From Rhododendron vialii (Eukaryota > Streptophyta > Magnoliopsida > Ericales > Ericaceae): a stretch of DNA of 64,000 nt. Every line of letters begins with the position of its first letter. The first letter of the stretch is position 1. The translations under genes and the position numbers were made by a program. Of the stretch, positions 12,443-24,673 are shown in pieces. A model generated the notes under the pieces. That model worked only from the letters and a program-made list of their open reading frames with translations. It ran no database searches and was not told the DNA's origin. The stretch is from positions 8,065,501 to 8,129,500 of the forward strand of contig NC_080569.1 in the NCBI RefSeq assembly GCF_030253575.1, written 5' to 3'.

Positions 12443-13517
12443 ATAGGTGACCACTTACTAAAGTATGTAAATACGGTACAACAATAAATACTAAAACCAT
12501 TTAGACTTTAACCCCAATACTATAATAGTGCCGACAACAGTTATACTATGCGGATACTATGCGGGGAGAGAGAAGATATCAATTAGGATCCCAACCATAA
12601 AATCATCTCTCTCTTTTTTAATGGTAGAAATATAATTATCAGGAATAAAAAAAGACGGGGTGTAACACTCATTCAAGAGATCGAACATCTTTCTTGATGT
12701 TTTATGCAAAACCCTTTTAATCTTCTGTTGACTTCTTACAATCCAATAACGACATGCTTGAAATGACCGCGGCATGCCAAAAACAGGTGATAACACTTGG
12801 ATGCCCTTGAATGAGTTACCTTCCACGGGGTTTACTATGTGATAAGTGCACACTATATATACGCTTTGATTTTTTGATTCATTTTAAGTTCTATTTTGCA
12901 GTTTTTTTCTCATATGCTAGCTTTAGTCTATAATGAACATATGGTAATTAATGAAGCTTATGTTTTCTTTTCCATAGTAGTGAAGCTATTAGTAGTAATT
13001 TTTTTCAAAGTTGGATCCCCAATTTACCGTTGGAGATTGGGATGGGAGATGAGTAGGGGCGGGTGGATCGGGGACGAGAGGATAGTGGTATCCACCCCCA
13101 CCCATACCACCCCGTTGCCAACCCTATTTCGGCCTAATCCTATGTATTAGTGTGAACACAATTTAAAATGGTGTGAAGAACACCATGCATAGTGTAGCCA
13201 ATGTGAAATGAAAAGGATGTTGACTAAATTTGGGCGCACACATAAAATCCCGGGAGAAATTAAAAGATTTTTACTATGTGACTTTTATATTCCAAAAAAG
13301 TCTTAAGGAGTATAAAAGATGATGCACAATTACGGCCCACCCTCACTCACCCATTAGCCTAATAGGTTTCAAATCATGGATATAATTTTAGTGTGGTGAA
13401 ATTATCACAAATGGAATGGGTGGGTACTCTGAATGTGAGTGGAAAGTCGTGACTGGTGTGATCGTGTCAGCTTTTCAGGAGATTTGCGTTGTGTAGTTGG
13501 GATGTTCCTCCGTCCCC

Positions 13518-13540
13518 AAAAAAAAAAAAAAAAAAAAAAA
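13518..13540. repeat. Poly-A tract
   Basis: Run of about 23 A residues. Confidence 0.9.
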
Positions 13541-13795
13541 CTTTATAATTTCATCAAACCAACCTCATAATAACTTTGGCAGATGAGGACGACATATGTG
13601 TCTGTAGTTTCCAACTTGCAACAAGTCAAGTCACAAGTGTGGGTGAAGCAGTTGTTTGTGGTGTAGTTTACGGGTTCGACCATCTTATCCTGAAAAGTGA
13701 CCATCTACCAAACAAATAGAAATGAACAAAAATAAAAAGTACTGCGAATTCATACTATCGTCTAATATACGGTAGAAACCCCATTCAAATATTAA

Positions 13796-14433
13796 TGCCT
13801 TTGTTTGGATGAGTTTTTGAAAATTTTTGGGTTTGGTTTTTAAGTAATGAGTGGAGAGAGAAAATAGGGTAATGATGAATATATGAGTATTGAGTGGAGA
13901 GAAATAAAGAGAGAAATAAAAAGAGAAATGAGAATAATGATTGAAGAGATGAGATATAACGGAAAGTCTAGATACACCGCATTCCACCGCACGGCTATTG
14001 GGGCTCATTTCGGGCCCCACAAAAATACAAAAAAATATTCATAAATTTTGAAATAATATTTTATGAGATCCTGTAAAAAATCGGCTTCAATGGATATCGG
14101 TAGATATATGTTTTTTGAATTTATAGGAGCGAAACTGCTCAGTTTTGCAGTTTTCGCTCCTATAAATTCAAAAAGCATATCCACTGATATCTGTTGGAGC
14201 TGATTTTTTACAGGGTCCCATAAAATATTATTTTAAAATTTATGAATATTTTTTTGTATTTTTGTGGGGCCCAAAATGGATCCCAATAGCCGTGCGATGG
14301 ACAATCACCGCACCCCATGTGCGGTGGTCGTAGTCTGGCTTTGAGATATAATGAGGGTAATGATTGGAAGTAAAGATAATGAGTGTTTGTTTAGGTTGGA
14401 AATTTTTTTTCATGTTTGAATCCAAACAAGGCA
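13796..14433. mobile_element. Tourist-like MITE (PIF/Harbinger), interrupted
   Basis: Ends TGCCTTTGTTTGGAT and ATCCAAACAAGGCA are inverted repeats with TAA directly outside each (13793-13795 and 14434-14436), the 3-bp target of PIF/Harbinger elements. Without the nested insertion at 13960-14342 the element would be about 250 bases. Confidence 0.75.
13960..14342. mobile_element. Mutator-type MITE nested in the Tourist element
   Basis: 383 bases. It is flanked by the exact 9-bp direct repeat GAGATATAA (13951-13959 and 14343-14351), the target size of Mutator elements. The arms pair over about 150 bases, including GCACGGCTATTGGG/CCCAATAGCCGTGC and GAGCGAAACTGC at the centre. Confidence 0.85.
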
Positions 14434-14436
14434 TAA

Positions 14437-14992
14437 ATATTTTGAGTATATAATTAGGTTACGTGCACCTCAATTAATCCCTTAAATTCCAATGCCACTC
14501 TCAATTAGCAGGAAGTCCGATAAAACCAGAGGTAAACTTATATGTATGATCTGATCCCATAAGACCATCTCCAGTCCTTCCCCATTTTAACACCTAAACT
14601 CCATTTTTGGGTAAAACCATCAAAAATCCATCTCCAGTGCTTACCCAAATGTGCACCCATCTTTAGGTTTTACCCTTTTATTTTTTTAGTTTAAGACAGG
14701 TTTTACCTCTTGTATCCCCAAATGAGGGACGACCCAAATCTTTATCCAAATTTTCAATTCCTATTTTTTGGTTGGTTCTGGTAGGGGCTGGTGACTTTTG
14801 GTGGTGCTAGTCGTTGGTTTCAGGTGGTGACCAATTCCGGCGGTTATCAATGGAGGTGGTGGTTAGGGTTTTCTAATGGGGGTGTTGGACGAGATAATAG
14901 GTTCATCCAAGTTGAGAGAGAGAGATGCTCCAGCAAAGATGGCGACGAAGAAAATGCGGTGACGATAAATGAGATCTCCCCCCCTCTCTCTC
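14437..14992. other. Sequence left of the NPF tandem unit
   Basis: No gene recognised. It carries ACCATCTCCAGT and CATCTCCAGTGC boxes typical of ends of Harbinger-derived repeats, and ends in a short CT tract (14983-14993) that forms the left border of the duplicated unit. Confidence 0.5.
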
Positions 14993-16068
14993 TTATTTAC
15001 ATTAATGCCATTGGGTATTTAAAAGTAGTAAATTTTGGATAGAACTTGAGTTCTGACATTGGAGATGCTCCTACCCAAATTGAGTTTTTGCTCAAATTGA
15101 GGAAAAAAATGAGTTAGGACTATAGATGTTCCAAGGGTTTGTTTGGAGGTGGGAGAAGAGAGTGGGATGAGGGTGGGGTGGGGTGGGATAATCTAAGAAG
15201 GGAAGGCTCTTATCCGGTGTTAATTTGGTTCGCCTCTTAACACCCAGGTTGTTTATCCCACCCGTTAGATTATCCATTTATCCGGGTAAGGAGAATTACT
15301 AATGTGCCCCCAAAACCCTTCAAATCCTTTTTCTATTCTCATCACATTGTTTCGTCTACTCTTGTTCACTCGTATCAAGTACCAAACAAACTCCTCCTTA
15401 GCTACTTACCGGGGAAAAAAAATCTCCTAATCTATGGTCCAAGTCTTGTCTTTGACAATGCTAATTTTGATTCTTCAGTACGGGCATCGATTTTGAATGT
15501 ACTAGTTTGTTGCAAGATTACGTAAGCGATCGAGAAAAGAGTGCAAGAAGCAGAATGGGGAATTGGGGATGAAATTTTCTGCTAGCACAGAAACAGAATA
15601 TGGGTGATCAATGTTAAAATTAGAGTAATTGGTCACTACATTATTGTTTTTTTTTTGGTAAGAGAGAGTGTCCCAGACCAGCTTGTGTGCACCTCGTACT
15701 AATTCCTACAGCTCTTTTCATAACTGTTTCACATGCTTACTCGTGGGGGTGAGGTGTCTTCAAGAATTACGGATAAATGGAATCGAATCCGAGACCTTAG
15801 AAAATGAACAAACCCCCTGAGTCACAAACAAGCGAATTCAAGGAAGTTGGTACAGCCCCTTTCGCAACCGTTTCACATGATTTTTTTTTTTTTTTGGAAA
15901 CTTTTGCTAGTGGTTGCGTATCACAGTTGTATATAATTGTCTCATCCACATGCTTCGATAATATAACATGGGTGAGTATTATGCAATGCTATTACGGATT
16001 ACTTTAACCACAAATTCGATCATAAACCTTTGAACCCTCTAAATTTTATTCGTATTTGCTAAGAATTA

Positions 16069-16418
16069 GGGTGAGTTTTCCCCAATTTTACAGTATTTTT
16101 TTTCGTCTTTTCTAAATTTTTTTAAGTTTCGCGTTTTATTTCCGGAAGAATTATTAGCTTTTCGACGAGAACGATTTAAAAAGTAAAGAATTATGACAAA
16201 AAACCAATACATTCAAGAAAGATGAAAAAATACCAAACAGTCGATATTTGTTGTCTATGATGTAGTCTTATAATAACTTTTTTCATATTTTTGTGATTCT
16301 GCTTATCGAGACGAATAATTAATAATAAAAATTAAGATTGAAAAAGAAAAAAAAATTAACAAAAATAAAAATTACCAAAAAAAGATATCGAACCAAAAAA
16401 TTTAGGATGAACTCACCC
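16069..16418. mobile_element. AT-rich TIR MITE, unit A copy
   Basis: GGGTGAGTT at left is mirrored by AACTCACCC at right; the interior is AT-rich and partly self-complementary. The orthologous copy sits at 26061-26403 in unit B, so this insertion preceded the duplication. Confidence 0.65.
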
Positions 16419-16614
16419 AAAAGCTCTGATCAACTGGGATGTTATACTCGTATATTATACGGAGTACTTTCTTGTTTCAGTCCTTGAAGATGAGGTCCTC
16501 ATTTTTTGATTCAAAAATATCAACAAAAGAAATGGGATGTTGGCCCCCCTCTGACGACTAATGAATTTTGTTGACTTTCATGACACACACTCTCTCTCTC
16601 CCCCTCTCTCTCTC

Positions 16615-16644
16615 CTTTACCAAAAGCTTCTCATCTCATCTCAG

Positions 16645-16682
<38 letters not shown>

Positions 16683-16711
16683 TTACCAAAAGCTTCTCAT
16701 CTCATCTCAGC

Positions 16712-16742
<31 letters not shown>

Positions 16743-16770
16743 TTACCAAAAGCTTCTCATCTCATCTCAG

Positions 16771-16804
<34 letters not shown>

Positions 16805-16834
16805 TTACCAAAAGCTTCTCATCTCATCTCAGCA
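16615..16834. repeat. Minisatellite, four ~62-base units
   Basis: Units start at 16615, 16681, 16741 and 16803 with CTTTACCAAAAGCTTCTCAT followed by CTCATCTCAGC and a (CT)n spacer. Unit B has a single copy (about 27508), so the array expanded in copy A, or collapsed in B. Confidence 0.95.
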
Positions 16835-17711
16835 TTTGCATTATCCCACCTGTGTATATTCCAACTGGGAAAGCATACAAAAACCACTGTGTATTTATGA
16901 ACTATGTCAGCAAAGCAAACGGGCTTTGACTCCTCACTTTTCGTACCAATACCATGTACATATTCTGTAACTCCGGCATCCATTCACTCCTCCGCAACAT
17001 TTTAGATCTGTGAGGCAAAGCTGCTTTCTGGGTACGTATTCCATAAAATCCTCAAGTACGTTTCAGATTCTCAAATCTTTTTAATTTGACTTGGCCCAAA
17101 AATAAATAAATAAATTCGCACTTTATTCATGCATTCCTCCACACACCACCCCACCCACCCACCCCGCGTATGCCTTGATGTGAAAATCTTTCGTGCTCTG
17201 GCTTCTGTTTTTTTTTTGGGTAGATGTCTTTCGTGCTCTGGCCTTCTTCATTCTGTCACTGGTCTTGTTGATTCAGACCATTCAACTCCCAAAAAGATTG
17301 TCCTGAACTGGTTGATAGATTTCTTGAAAGTATGGTTCTTGATCCCACTGCCACTACTGATGGGGAAATTCATAAAATGGTCAAAACTTCTCCGGTTTTT
17401 TTGGTTAGGAATCAGATGCTTTATAGACTTGTATTAAGAGTCTGAGACACAGGGAAAAAGAGAAAAAGGACAATGAGTATTTAGATGGTAGTGTTTGTTA
17501 ACTGGGGAACTTTTTTTTTTTTCCTCTCTCTCTCTCTCTCTGGGATTTGTCGAAGATTTTGAGGTTACGAGTTTTTTCTCAAACACTATGTAATTTGTAT
17601 TATATCTTCAAAGCTTCTTCCACATGAGGAATCACTTATCTCATCGATATATATGATTTAAAGAATAAACTCTGATCAAAATATGGTTTTAAAAAAACTG
17701 ATCGAATTTTA

Positions 17712-17949
17712 TACTTCCTCCGTCCCAAATAGAATGACAATTTTTGAAATTCATGTAATTTTTCATCACTTATATTTTTCAATCTATAATGTTTTTCATG
17801 AGTTTGAAAACTTTGTATAATAGAACTAATCGAGAACTATCAAACAATATCCATATTGCAGATTTTTTGAAATTCATATTGCAAGATATAAGGAATTGAA
17901 ATTGGCACGGATATCAAAAATTTACATCCAATTTGGGACGAAGGGAGTA
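17712..17949. mobile_element. Stowaway MITE upstream of NPF copy A
   Basis: CTTCCTCCGTCCCAAATAG at left and TTTGGGACGAAGGGAG at right, TA on both sides. Orthologous to 32488-32725, so it was inserted before the tandem duplication. Confidence 0.88.
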
Positions 17950-18596
17950 GCTTTATAACTGCCAACGTATTGGCTTATATCACTCTCTGAGAGCAAGTCC
18001 ACTAAACCCATATAGTAATTAGGAACTCGGGGACCTGTAGTGCATACAGTTGTGTAATGCGCAATCTGAGTTGTCCAACAGTGTTTTTAATGGTCTAGAT
18101 TTGTTAGAGGTATTATCATGTTAGAAGAATCCTGCAGTGCACTACAGGGTGTTAGAGCGAAAATTATAATCAGCAATGAAAAGGTCATAATTGGTGTCGA
18201 ATTTGGCGGCAACTTCGACAAATTTGTCGCATCAACCCAGCCACCCAAGCCAGCTGATCTGCATCCAAAAATTGAGTTGGCTTAATCCAAGGATTTAGAT
18301 TTGAGATTGGGTAAAAACGGCACCAAATTGATGCAACAACATTGCTATTTTTTTTTTTGGCTTTTTGATACTGTAACATGTACGGATGGTGCTCAACCTA
18401 AGGATGACACCAAAAAGTTATTTTGATATTACCGGGTGGACTTGCTCTTACCTTGCTTCAAATGATAGTTGTTTAACTCATCGCGTTGTGAATATACACT
18501 CAACCCCTTCCCTTAATATTCCAGTTCCAGATCACTTCTTGAGTTCCACCTTTAAAGTGTTTGAGAAAATTCCCAAACACGGATCAATTGTGGATC

Positions 18597-21500
18597 ATGA
18601 ATTCAACAGATGGTGAAAACACCATGGAAAAAGAAAAAGATAACTATACGAAGGACGGGACGGTAGATTATCGTGGTAACCCTGCCAACAAGAAGAAAAC
18701 CGGAACTTGGAAGGCTTGTCCCTATATCCTAGGTACTTATGTTTTGAATTGGTTATTCATATGATAATTGACATTCGACATTGAAGAAATGGTATTAATC
18801 AAGCTTTATGAGCTTTATGTTTATACAGGGACTGAATGTTGTGAAAGATTGGCGTACTATGGAATGAGCTCCAACTTGGTGCTTTATTTCAAGCATCGAC
18901 TCAATCAGCAGAGTGCAACCGCTTCTAAAAATCAATCCGATTGGTCCGGTACATGTTACATCACACCACTAATTGGTGCATTTCTTGCTGATTCCTATCT
19001 CGGAAGATATTGGACAATTGCCTGCTTCTCAATCATCTATATCTTCGTAAGTCCGGTTTGTTTATTGCTATATTTGTTCATCAACTAAGTGAATTTGTTT
19101 GACTCAGTTTTAGAGGTTTGAAAAGCCGGTGCAGGACACAATTCTGATGCATCACATTTGGATTGCGTTTATGCCAATAGGCAAAGAAGTGTATAAGCCT
19201 AAACTAACAAATGGTTTTTACAATACCATGGACTTAATTATGTGCCCTAGAGACTTAGAACAAGGTAAGAGTGATGATTATTTCCAAGGGGCTAATTTGT
19301 TCATAATAAATACACTACTTAATCCAGCCTTGCAAATTATGCTCATAGACGCAAAAAAATCCTTAATATCTTTCCAAAGTTTATATGCTACCAATGTCCT
19401 TTGGCTTAAAGAGTTCATCTGCTGATGATTATTTATGAAGCTATAGGACAATTGCCTGCCTGCTTCTCAATCATCTGCCATTGTATGTCTGATTTGTTGA
19501 ATCTGTGTTTATTAACTTGATGAAGTAATTTGACTCAGTTGTAAAGTGAAGAAGCTATGGGACATTAATCTGCATGGGATGTGCTCATTTCTTCTGGCAA
19601 TGGACATGGAAGTTCATCAACCCTAACAACAATTTGTTTTTTAAATCCTTGACTTAATTATTCTTTGGCGTAGAATGCTTATGAACATAACAAAAAGTTG
19701 CAGTAAATTAGAATGAATATTTCCAAGTGGCTAATGAATTCAAGAAGTTTATTTTAGTTTCTAAAACAATAAAATTACTGTTCCTGGAAACTTGGAAATG
19801 CCAGGTGAAAGGGTAGGCGTATATTAACATGGATTGTGGTTTTAAAAACTGATATGAATTAGTAAATGATGATATGTCCATTGACGTAGTAGAGTACAAT
19901 GTTGAAAAAGTATTCACGTAGTCGACTCCAATTCATAATGATGAAAGGGCTTAATTTGGTTTGGTAGCAGAGTTCTACAAAAGTTCTTTGGTTTGAATTA
20001 TTAGCTTGCTCTGAAAATACTTAAAGTATCTCCATTACGTGTAGGGAATGACTCTGTTGACATTATCCGCATCAGTTCCGGGCCTAAGGCCAGCCTGTGT
20101 TACGAAAGAAGATTGTCACCCAACACATACACAGAGTGCAGTCACCTTCCTTGCTCTTTACCTGATAGCATTGGGGACCGGAGGGATTAAGCCATGTGTC
20201 TCTTCCTACGGAGCAGATCAGTTCGATGATGCTGATGAAGCCGAGAAGAATCACAAGAGCTCTTTCTTCAACTGGTTCTATTTCTCAATCAATATCGGTG
20301 CACTCATTGCCTCTTCTGTGCTTGTTTGGGTACAAGACAATGTGGGTTGGAATTGGGGGTTTGGCATTCCCACTGTGACCATGGCACTTGCTGTTGCGAG
20401 TTTCTTTTCCGGTACTCGGTTGTATCGGAACCAGAAGCCCGGAGGCAGTCCTCTGACTCGGATATGTCAGGTGATAGTGGCATCGGTGAGAAAATGTCAC
20501 GTTAAAGTGCCTGAAGATAAGTCTCTTTTGTATGAGACAGCAGATGCAGAGTCTACCATCAAAGGAAGCCGGAAGCTTGATCACACGAAAGATCTGAGGT
20601 GAGCATCATATTGGTTACTTGGTTTTTTGATTTCAGCAGGAAGATAAAATGACATAAAAATGGTGTCTCTACTAACGATACGGACACCTGACAAGACACA
20701 GGGACCCCCATTTCAGCAAAATGGAGGACACAACATGTTGAGGACACCAAAAAGATGATATTCCGTATATTTCAATATGCGGCTTTTTTGAATTGTGCTA
20801 GACAGGGATGGAGCTAGGGAGGGGCCAGTAGGGGCGGTCGCCCCTGCGAAAAGAAAAAAAAAACTTTACTTATTATATGTAAAATAAAAAATTTCTATGA
20901 AGGTATAGAGGCTTGCCCCCCTCTAGTATTTTGGGGGAAAAGAATCAAATGGTAGTAAGTAGTTAGTAACCTTTGAAATGCAAGGATACCAATATTAATT
21001 TTGTAAACGCTATAGGTAACAAAATATAGTAAGGGTTAACATAGTGAGTACTCAAATATTTAACTCCCAGTTTTTACCCACAAAAATCCCTAATCGTTAA
21101 GAGGGTTTCATACGCCGGACGTTTTTTTTCTCTCTGCCTAAAAAAATCTTCATGGCACACCAGACCTCTCTCTCCTTCTTTCTTGACACAAGAATCCCAC
21201 ATCGTCAAAACTTTGAAGACAGTTTCGAGAAAATAAGAACATAGGAGAAGAGATTTTGAGAACTCTAAGTAATCTTGGTGAAATCTAAATTGTAACTATG
21301 AAATGAGTGAATACTAGACTCCACGACACGATGGGGATGAACTTTAGCAAGTTTCTAAATCACTTACATGGAGAGGGATAATGCGAAAATGTTTGATGCC
21401 GATCCTATCATTGAAATTTTTAATGATATGAATGAGCGGAATGCAATTGAAGTTGCCTCGTTTTACTAGATAAGTTGAGGTAAGTCATTAATACTTTTGC

Positions 21501-23965
21501 AATATATATCAACTTCCGTGGAGGCACTGTTGATAACGATTATCATTTTGTTGTCAATAGTAATCTTAGCTTTATCACTTTGGACTTTTGATTTTTGTGT
21601 TCCATTGTTTGGGAGGGGGGAAACATGCTGATAGAACTTCCCAGGGAGTAGCTCTTTACGTAGGCAATGTATAATCAATTTCTTTTATATGCTTGCCGTT
21701 TTATCTTTTTTATTGTTGTTTGATTTTCTATTTTGAAGATATGGTGCAAAGGTCGTTGCCGAAGCAAGCATCTCGCATGCATAGGCACAATACGTTTAAG
21801 AGTGTCACGCCACGACACATGCACAACGCGAGCACGAAAAGAGCACGGACACGACACAACATGATTAAAAATTTAAACGATTTTTGATTTTTGTGTTCCA
21901 TTGTTTGGGAGGGGGGAAACATGCTGATAGAACTTCCCAGGGAGTAGCTCTTTACGTAGGCAATGTATAATCAATTTCTTTTATATGCTTGCCGTTTTAT
22001 CTTTTTTATTGTTGTTTGATTTTCTATTTTGAAGATATGGTGCAAAGGTCGTTGCCGAAGCAAGCATCTCGCTTGCATAGGCACAATACGTTTAAGAGTG
22101 TCACGCCACGACACATGCACAACGCGAGCACGAAAAGAGCACGGACACGACACAACATGATTAAAAATTTAAACATATAAAATAATTAATCACAAAAGTA
22201 GATGTAAGCTACATGTACACTCTTTGTCCTATAATTGATGTGTCACAATGTTGATGATTACAAATAAAAAAGTATTACATTCATTTTTAAATTTGCAATT
22301 GATTGTCGATTGATAGTTGAGTAGGAGCTAACTTAGTTAAAATGTACTCAAACTATAGTGATGCAACTCTTACCTATTTACATTCATTGTATTACGAAAT
22401 TGCAATTTTTCATAATTTTTTGTATTTTTTCAGTTTAATTGTTTTATTTTAGTATTTTTATGCAGAATTGGTCGTATATTTTATTTAAATTCTTTTGGGA
22501 GCATAATTTATGAAAAGCATAATTAAGTATGGAGTAGTCATGTTGCTATTTTTTACATTTTTGAGTTTTAACGTATTCATGTTTTTATGCACGTTGCTTT
22601 TTCTTTCTTTTTTTTGTCTCGCTTACATGGTCGCCCCTGTGTAGTAAAATTCCTGGCTCCGTCCCTAGTGCAGATAACATTGAGCAATAAAAATTCTGTA
22701 TGTTCCAAACTTAGAAGACCAAGTGATGGATGAAAATGGTTGCCTAATTTGTCCAAAACTCCTTACAAAATGGAGGTGTGCGTTTTGACGCGTTTGAAGT
22801 ATATCCTGTTCTAAAAAAACATAGCATGGCAAGGACATGTTTGCACGAATGTTTGACATGGCATCCAAGAGTGTCTGGCGTGTGTCGGTGCCCGACACGA
22901 CACACAACCCTCTTGGACTGGTGCTTAGTTTCTTTATTTAGCTTAACATATCATGGGTCACGACCCATACATGTTGGCCTAGTACCTTAAAGAAAGTGGG
23001 CATTGAAAACAAATGGGTATATGCATGTCCTAGTGACCTACTGACCTGCCTGCAATATGGATGCTTCAATGTTTCTTTTCCTTTCGGATTTCTGTCTTTG
23101 ATAGCTCTCACCCAATGTTCTTAAATGTAGTTTCTTCGATAAGGCTGCTGTGGAGGTAGAATCCAATGATAAGAAGAGCTCAAAAGACCCATGGAGCCTT
23201 TGCACGGTGACCCAAGTTGAAGAGCTAAAAGCCATTGTGAGACTGCTTCCAATATGGGCTACAGGTATCATCTTTGCTGCTGTATACAATCAGATGGGCA
23301 ACTTTTTCGTGTTGCAAGGTGAGAGAATGAATACCCGTTTAGGCCACACTAGCTTCCACATCCCACCTGCATCACTTGGTATTTTCGACACCCTCAGTGT
23401 CATCTTCTGGGTCCCAATATATGACCAAATCATTGTTCCATTCGCCAGAAAATTTACCGGCCACAAAAACGGATTGACTCAACTTCAGCGAATGGGCATT
23501 GGCCTCGTCATATCCATCTTCACTATGCTATCCGCTGGTATTTTGGAGCTTGTAAGGCTTAGAATTGTCAAAAAACACAACTACTACGACCTCAAACAGA
23601 TGCCCATGTCTATATTTTGGCAAGTTCCACAATACTTTTTAATTGGGTGCGCAGAAGTATTCACCTTTATCGGACAGTTGGAATTTTTCTACGAGCAAGC
23701 ACCAGATGCCATGAGGAGTTTGTCCACCGCTCTCTCACTCACCACCGTCGCGCTAGGAAACTACTTGAGCTCTCTGTTGGTTACTATTGTCACCTCAATT
23801 AGTACCAAAAACGGGAACCTCGGCTGGATACCTGACAACTTGAACTATGGTCACCTAGACAACTTCTTCTGGCTCTTGGCCATAATGAGTGTACTCAATT
23901 TAGGGGTCTATCTCTTCATAGCGAACTGGTACACGTATAAAAGGCCGGTGGGGACTCTCCGTTGA
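18597..23965 (+). CDS. NPF8-type di/tripeptide transporter (PTR2-like), copy A
   Basis: Four exons: 18597-18732, 18829-19046, 20045-20598, 23131-23965, all with GT-AG introns and matching phases; 580 residues, the size of NRT1/PTR family members. The start ATG is followed by [10 protein letters not shown]; two further in-frame checks ([18 protein letters not shown], then [12 protein letters not shown]) fit NPF8.1/8.3. The ExxER proton-coupling motif is E48-x-x-E51-R52. The PTR signature [17 protein letters not shown] lies in exon 3 and [17 protein letters not shown] in exon 2. Twelve membrane helices are expected, split by the hydrophilic loop around residues 280-330. Known family role: proton-driven uptake of di- and tripeptides across the plasma membrane or tonoplast. 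The codon across exons 3/4 reads Ser303 where relatives often have Arg or Lys. Intron 3 carries a 1.9 kb hAT-like insertion. Confidence 0.93.
20803..22667. mobile_element. Non-autonomous hAT-like element in NPF-A intron 3
   Basis: Terminal inverted repeats CAGGGATGGAGCTAGG / CCTGGCTCCGTCCCT resemble Tip100-type hAT ends (CAGGGGCGGAGCC). The 5' flank GTGCTAGA and 3' flank GTGCAGA form a degraded 8-bp target duplication; the empty site in copy B reads GTGCTAGATAAC at about 35310. No transposase frame. It contains an internal 296-base tandem duplication. Confidence 0.85.
21590..22175. repeat. 296-base tandem duplication inside the hAT-like element
   Basis: ATTTTTGTGTTCCATTG...AATTTAAAC occurs twice (from about 21591 and 21887) nearly unchanged. 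The sister element at 28263-29825 has it once, which accounts for the length difference between the two. Confidence 0.92.
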
Positions 23966-24624
23966 TAGCAAAAGAGAAGCGGCATTGATTAAGAAATATA
24001 TACTCCTGCAATCTATTGTTTTCTTGGATTTCAGCACTGTGATTCAAGCTTTGTGTATATAGTCTGCTTTAAAAATCATCCTGCATTTGAAGAATTTGGT
24101 GAAGAGATGATGATTATATGATTATGTAAAACAAGTCAAGCACAATCAAAGTGAAAATGAACTTACCTGCTTTATTGAAATATTTTGATTTCCCTGATAA
24201 GTTCCTTCTTCTTTTCATCAACAGTATCAATTTGGCACCATGATGTTTTCATTCGCGGTGTATAATTCCACCTTAATGCTTTAATGCTTTGAAGTTCTAT
24301 GGCTGGCAAAACACTAAATTCATTTGTGAACTCCTTTAACAAGTTAGATTGTTGCGAACAATGTTATTAAGTACTACATGGAGGCTGGAGCAGATGAGCA
24401 CCGAAATGCCTAAATGATCGCTGTATGCGTGTTAGACATGTTAGGGACAAGGGACATGCCAGAGATACTCATAAATATGTGTAGGACACGTTAAGCAGTG
24501 CGTCCACTAATCGTATTTGTTCACCACTCAAGGTGTTGAGGACTACTTGACTTGTTAGGTAGTCTTTGATCTCATGCTATCAATTTTTGTATTGGGTCAG
24601 TTCATACGAATTTTATTGCACCTT

Positions 24625-24628
<4 letters not shown>
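23966..24628. other. 3' flank of NPF copy A
   Basis: Noncoding. It includes the probable 3' UTR (about 23966-24190) and ends at the CT tract that joins units A and B. Matches 36611-37270. Confidence 0.7.

Positions 24629-24668
<40 letters not shown>
24629..24668. repeat. (CT)20 microsatellite at the duplication junction
   Basis: Uninterrupted CT run. The sequence left of it matches the right end of unit B (to 37270) and the sequence right of it matches the left end of unit A (from 14994), so this is the tandem-duplication breakpoint. Confidence 0.9.

Positions 24669-24673
<5 letters not shown>

Larger units (their letters stand above)
11201..13795. other. Intergenic region, no gene recognised
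   Basis: Holds a 0.8 kb inverted-repeat element (11394-12185) and a Stowaway (12224-12442). A 98-codon minus-strand open frame at 12557-12853 has no recognisable domain. 13020-13145 has GGGGCGGGTGG...CCCCGTTGCCAACCC, resembling the ends of small hAT-derived repeats, and 13518-13540 is a poly-A run. Confidence 0.55.
14994..18596. other. Upstream region of NPF copy A
   Basis: Contains a MITE (16069-16418), a CT-rich minisatellite (16615-16834) and a Stowaway (17712-17949). A probable leader exon of the NPF transcript may lie around 16980-17030 (GGGTACGTATT could be a donor), but I cannot prove it. 17290-17437 looks weakly protein-like; see findings. Confidence 0.45.
14993..24625. repeat. Tandem duplication unit A (NPF copy A)
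   Basis: From TTATTTACATTAATGCC just after a CT tract to TTTTATTGCACCTTT. The same order of sequence recurs at 24668-37270 in direct orientation, including upstream MITEs, all four NPF exons, introns and 3' flank. Later insertions distinguish the copies. Confidence 0.9.

Noticed and set aside
12557-12853. 98-codon minus-strand frame
   Set aside because: No recognisable motif and no supporting exon or promoter context.
16561-16929. Two overlapping ~110-120 codon frames rich in Leu/Ser
   Set aside because: They are translations of CT-rich minisatellite sequence.
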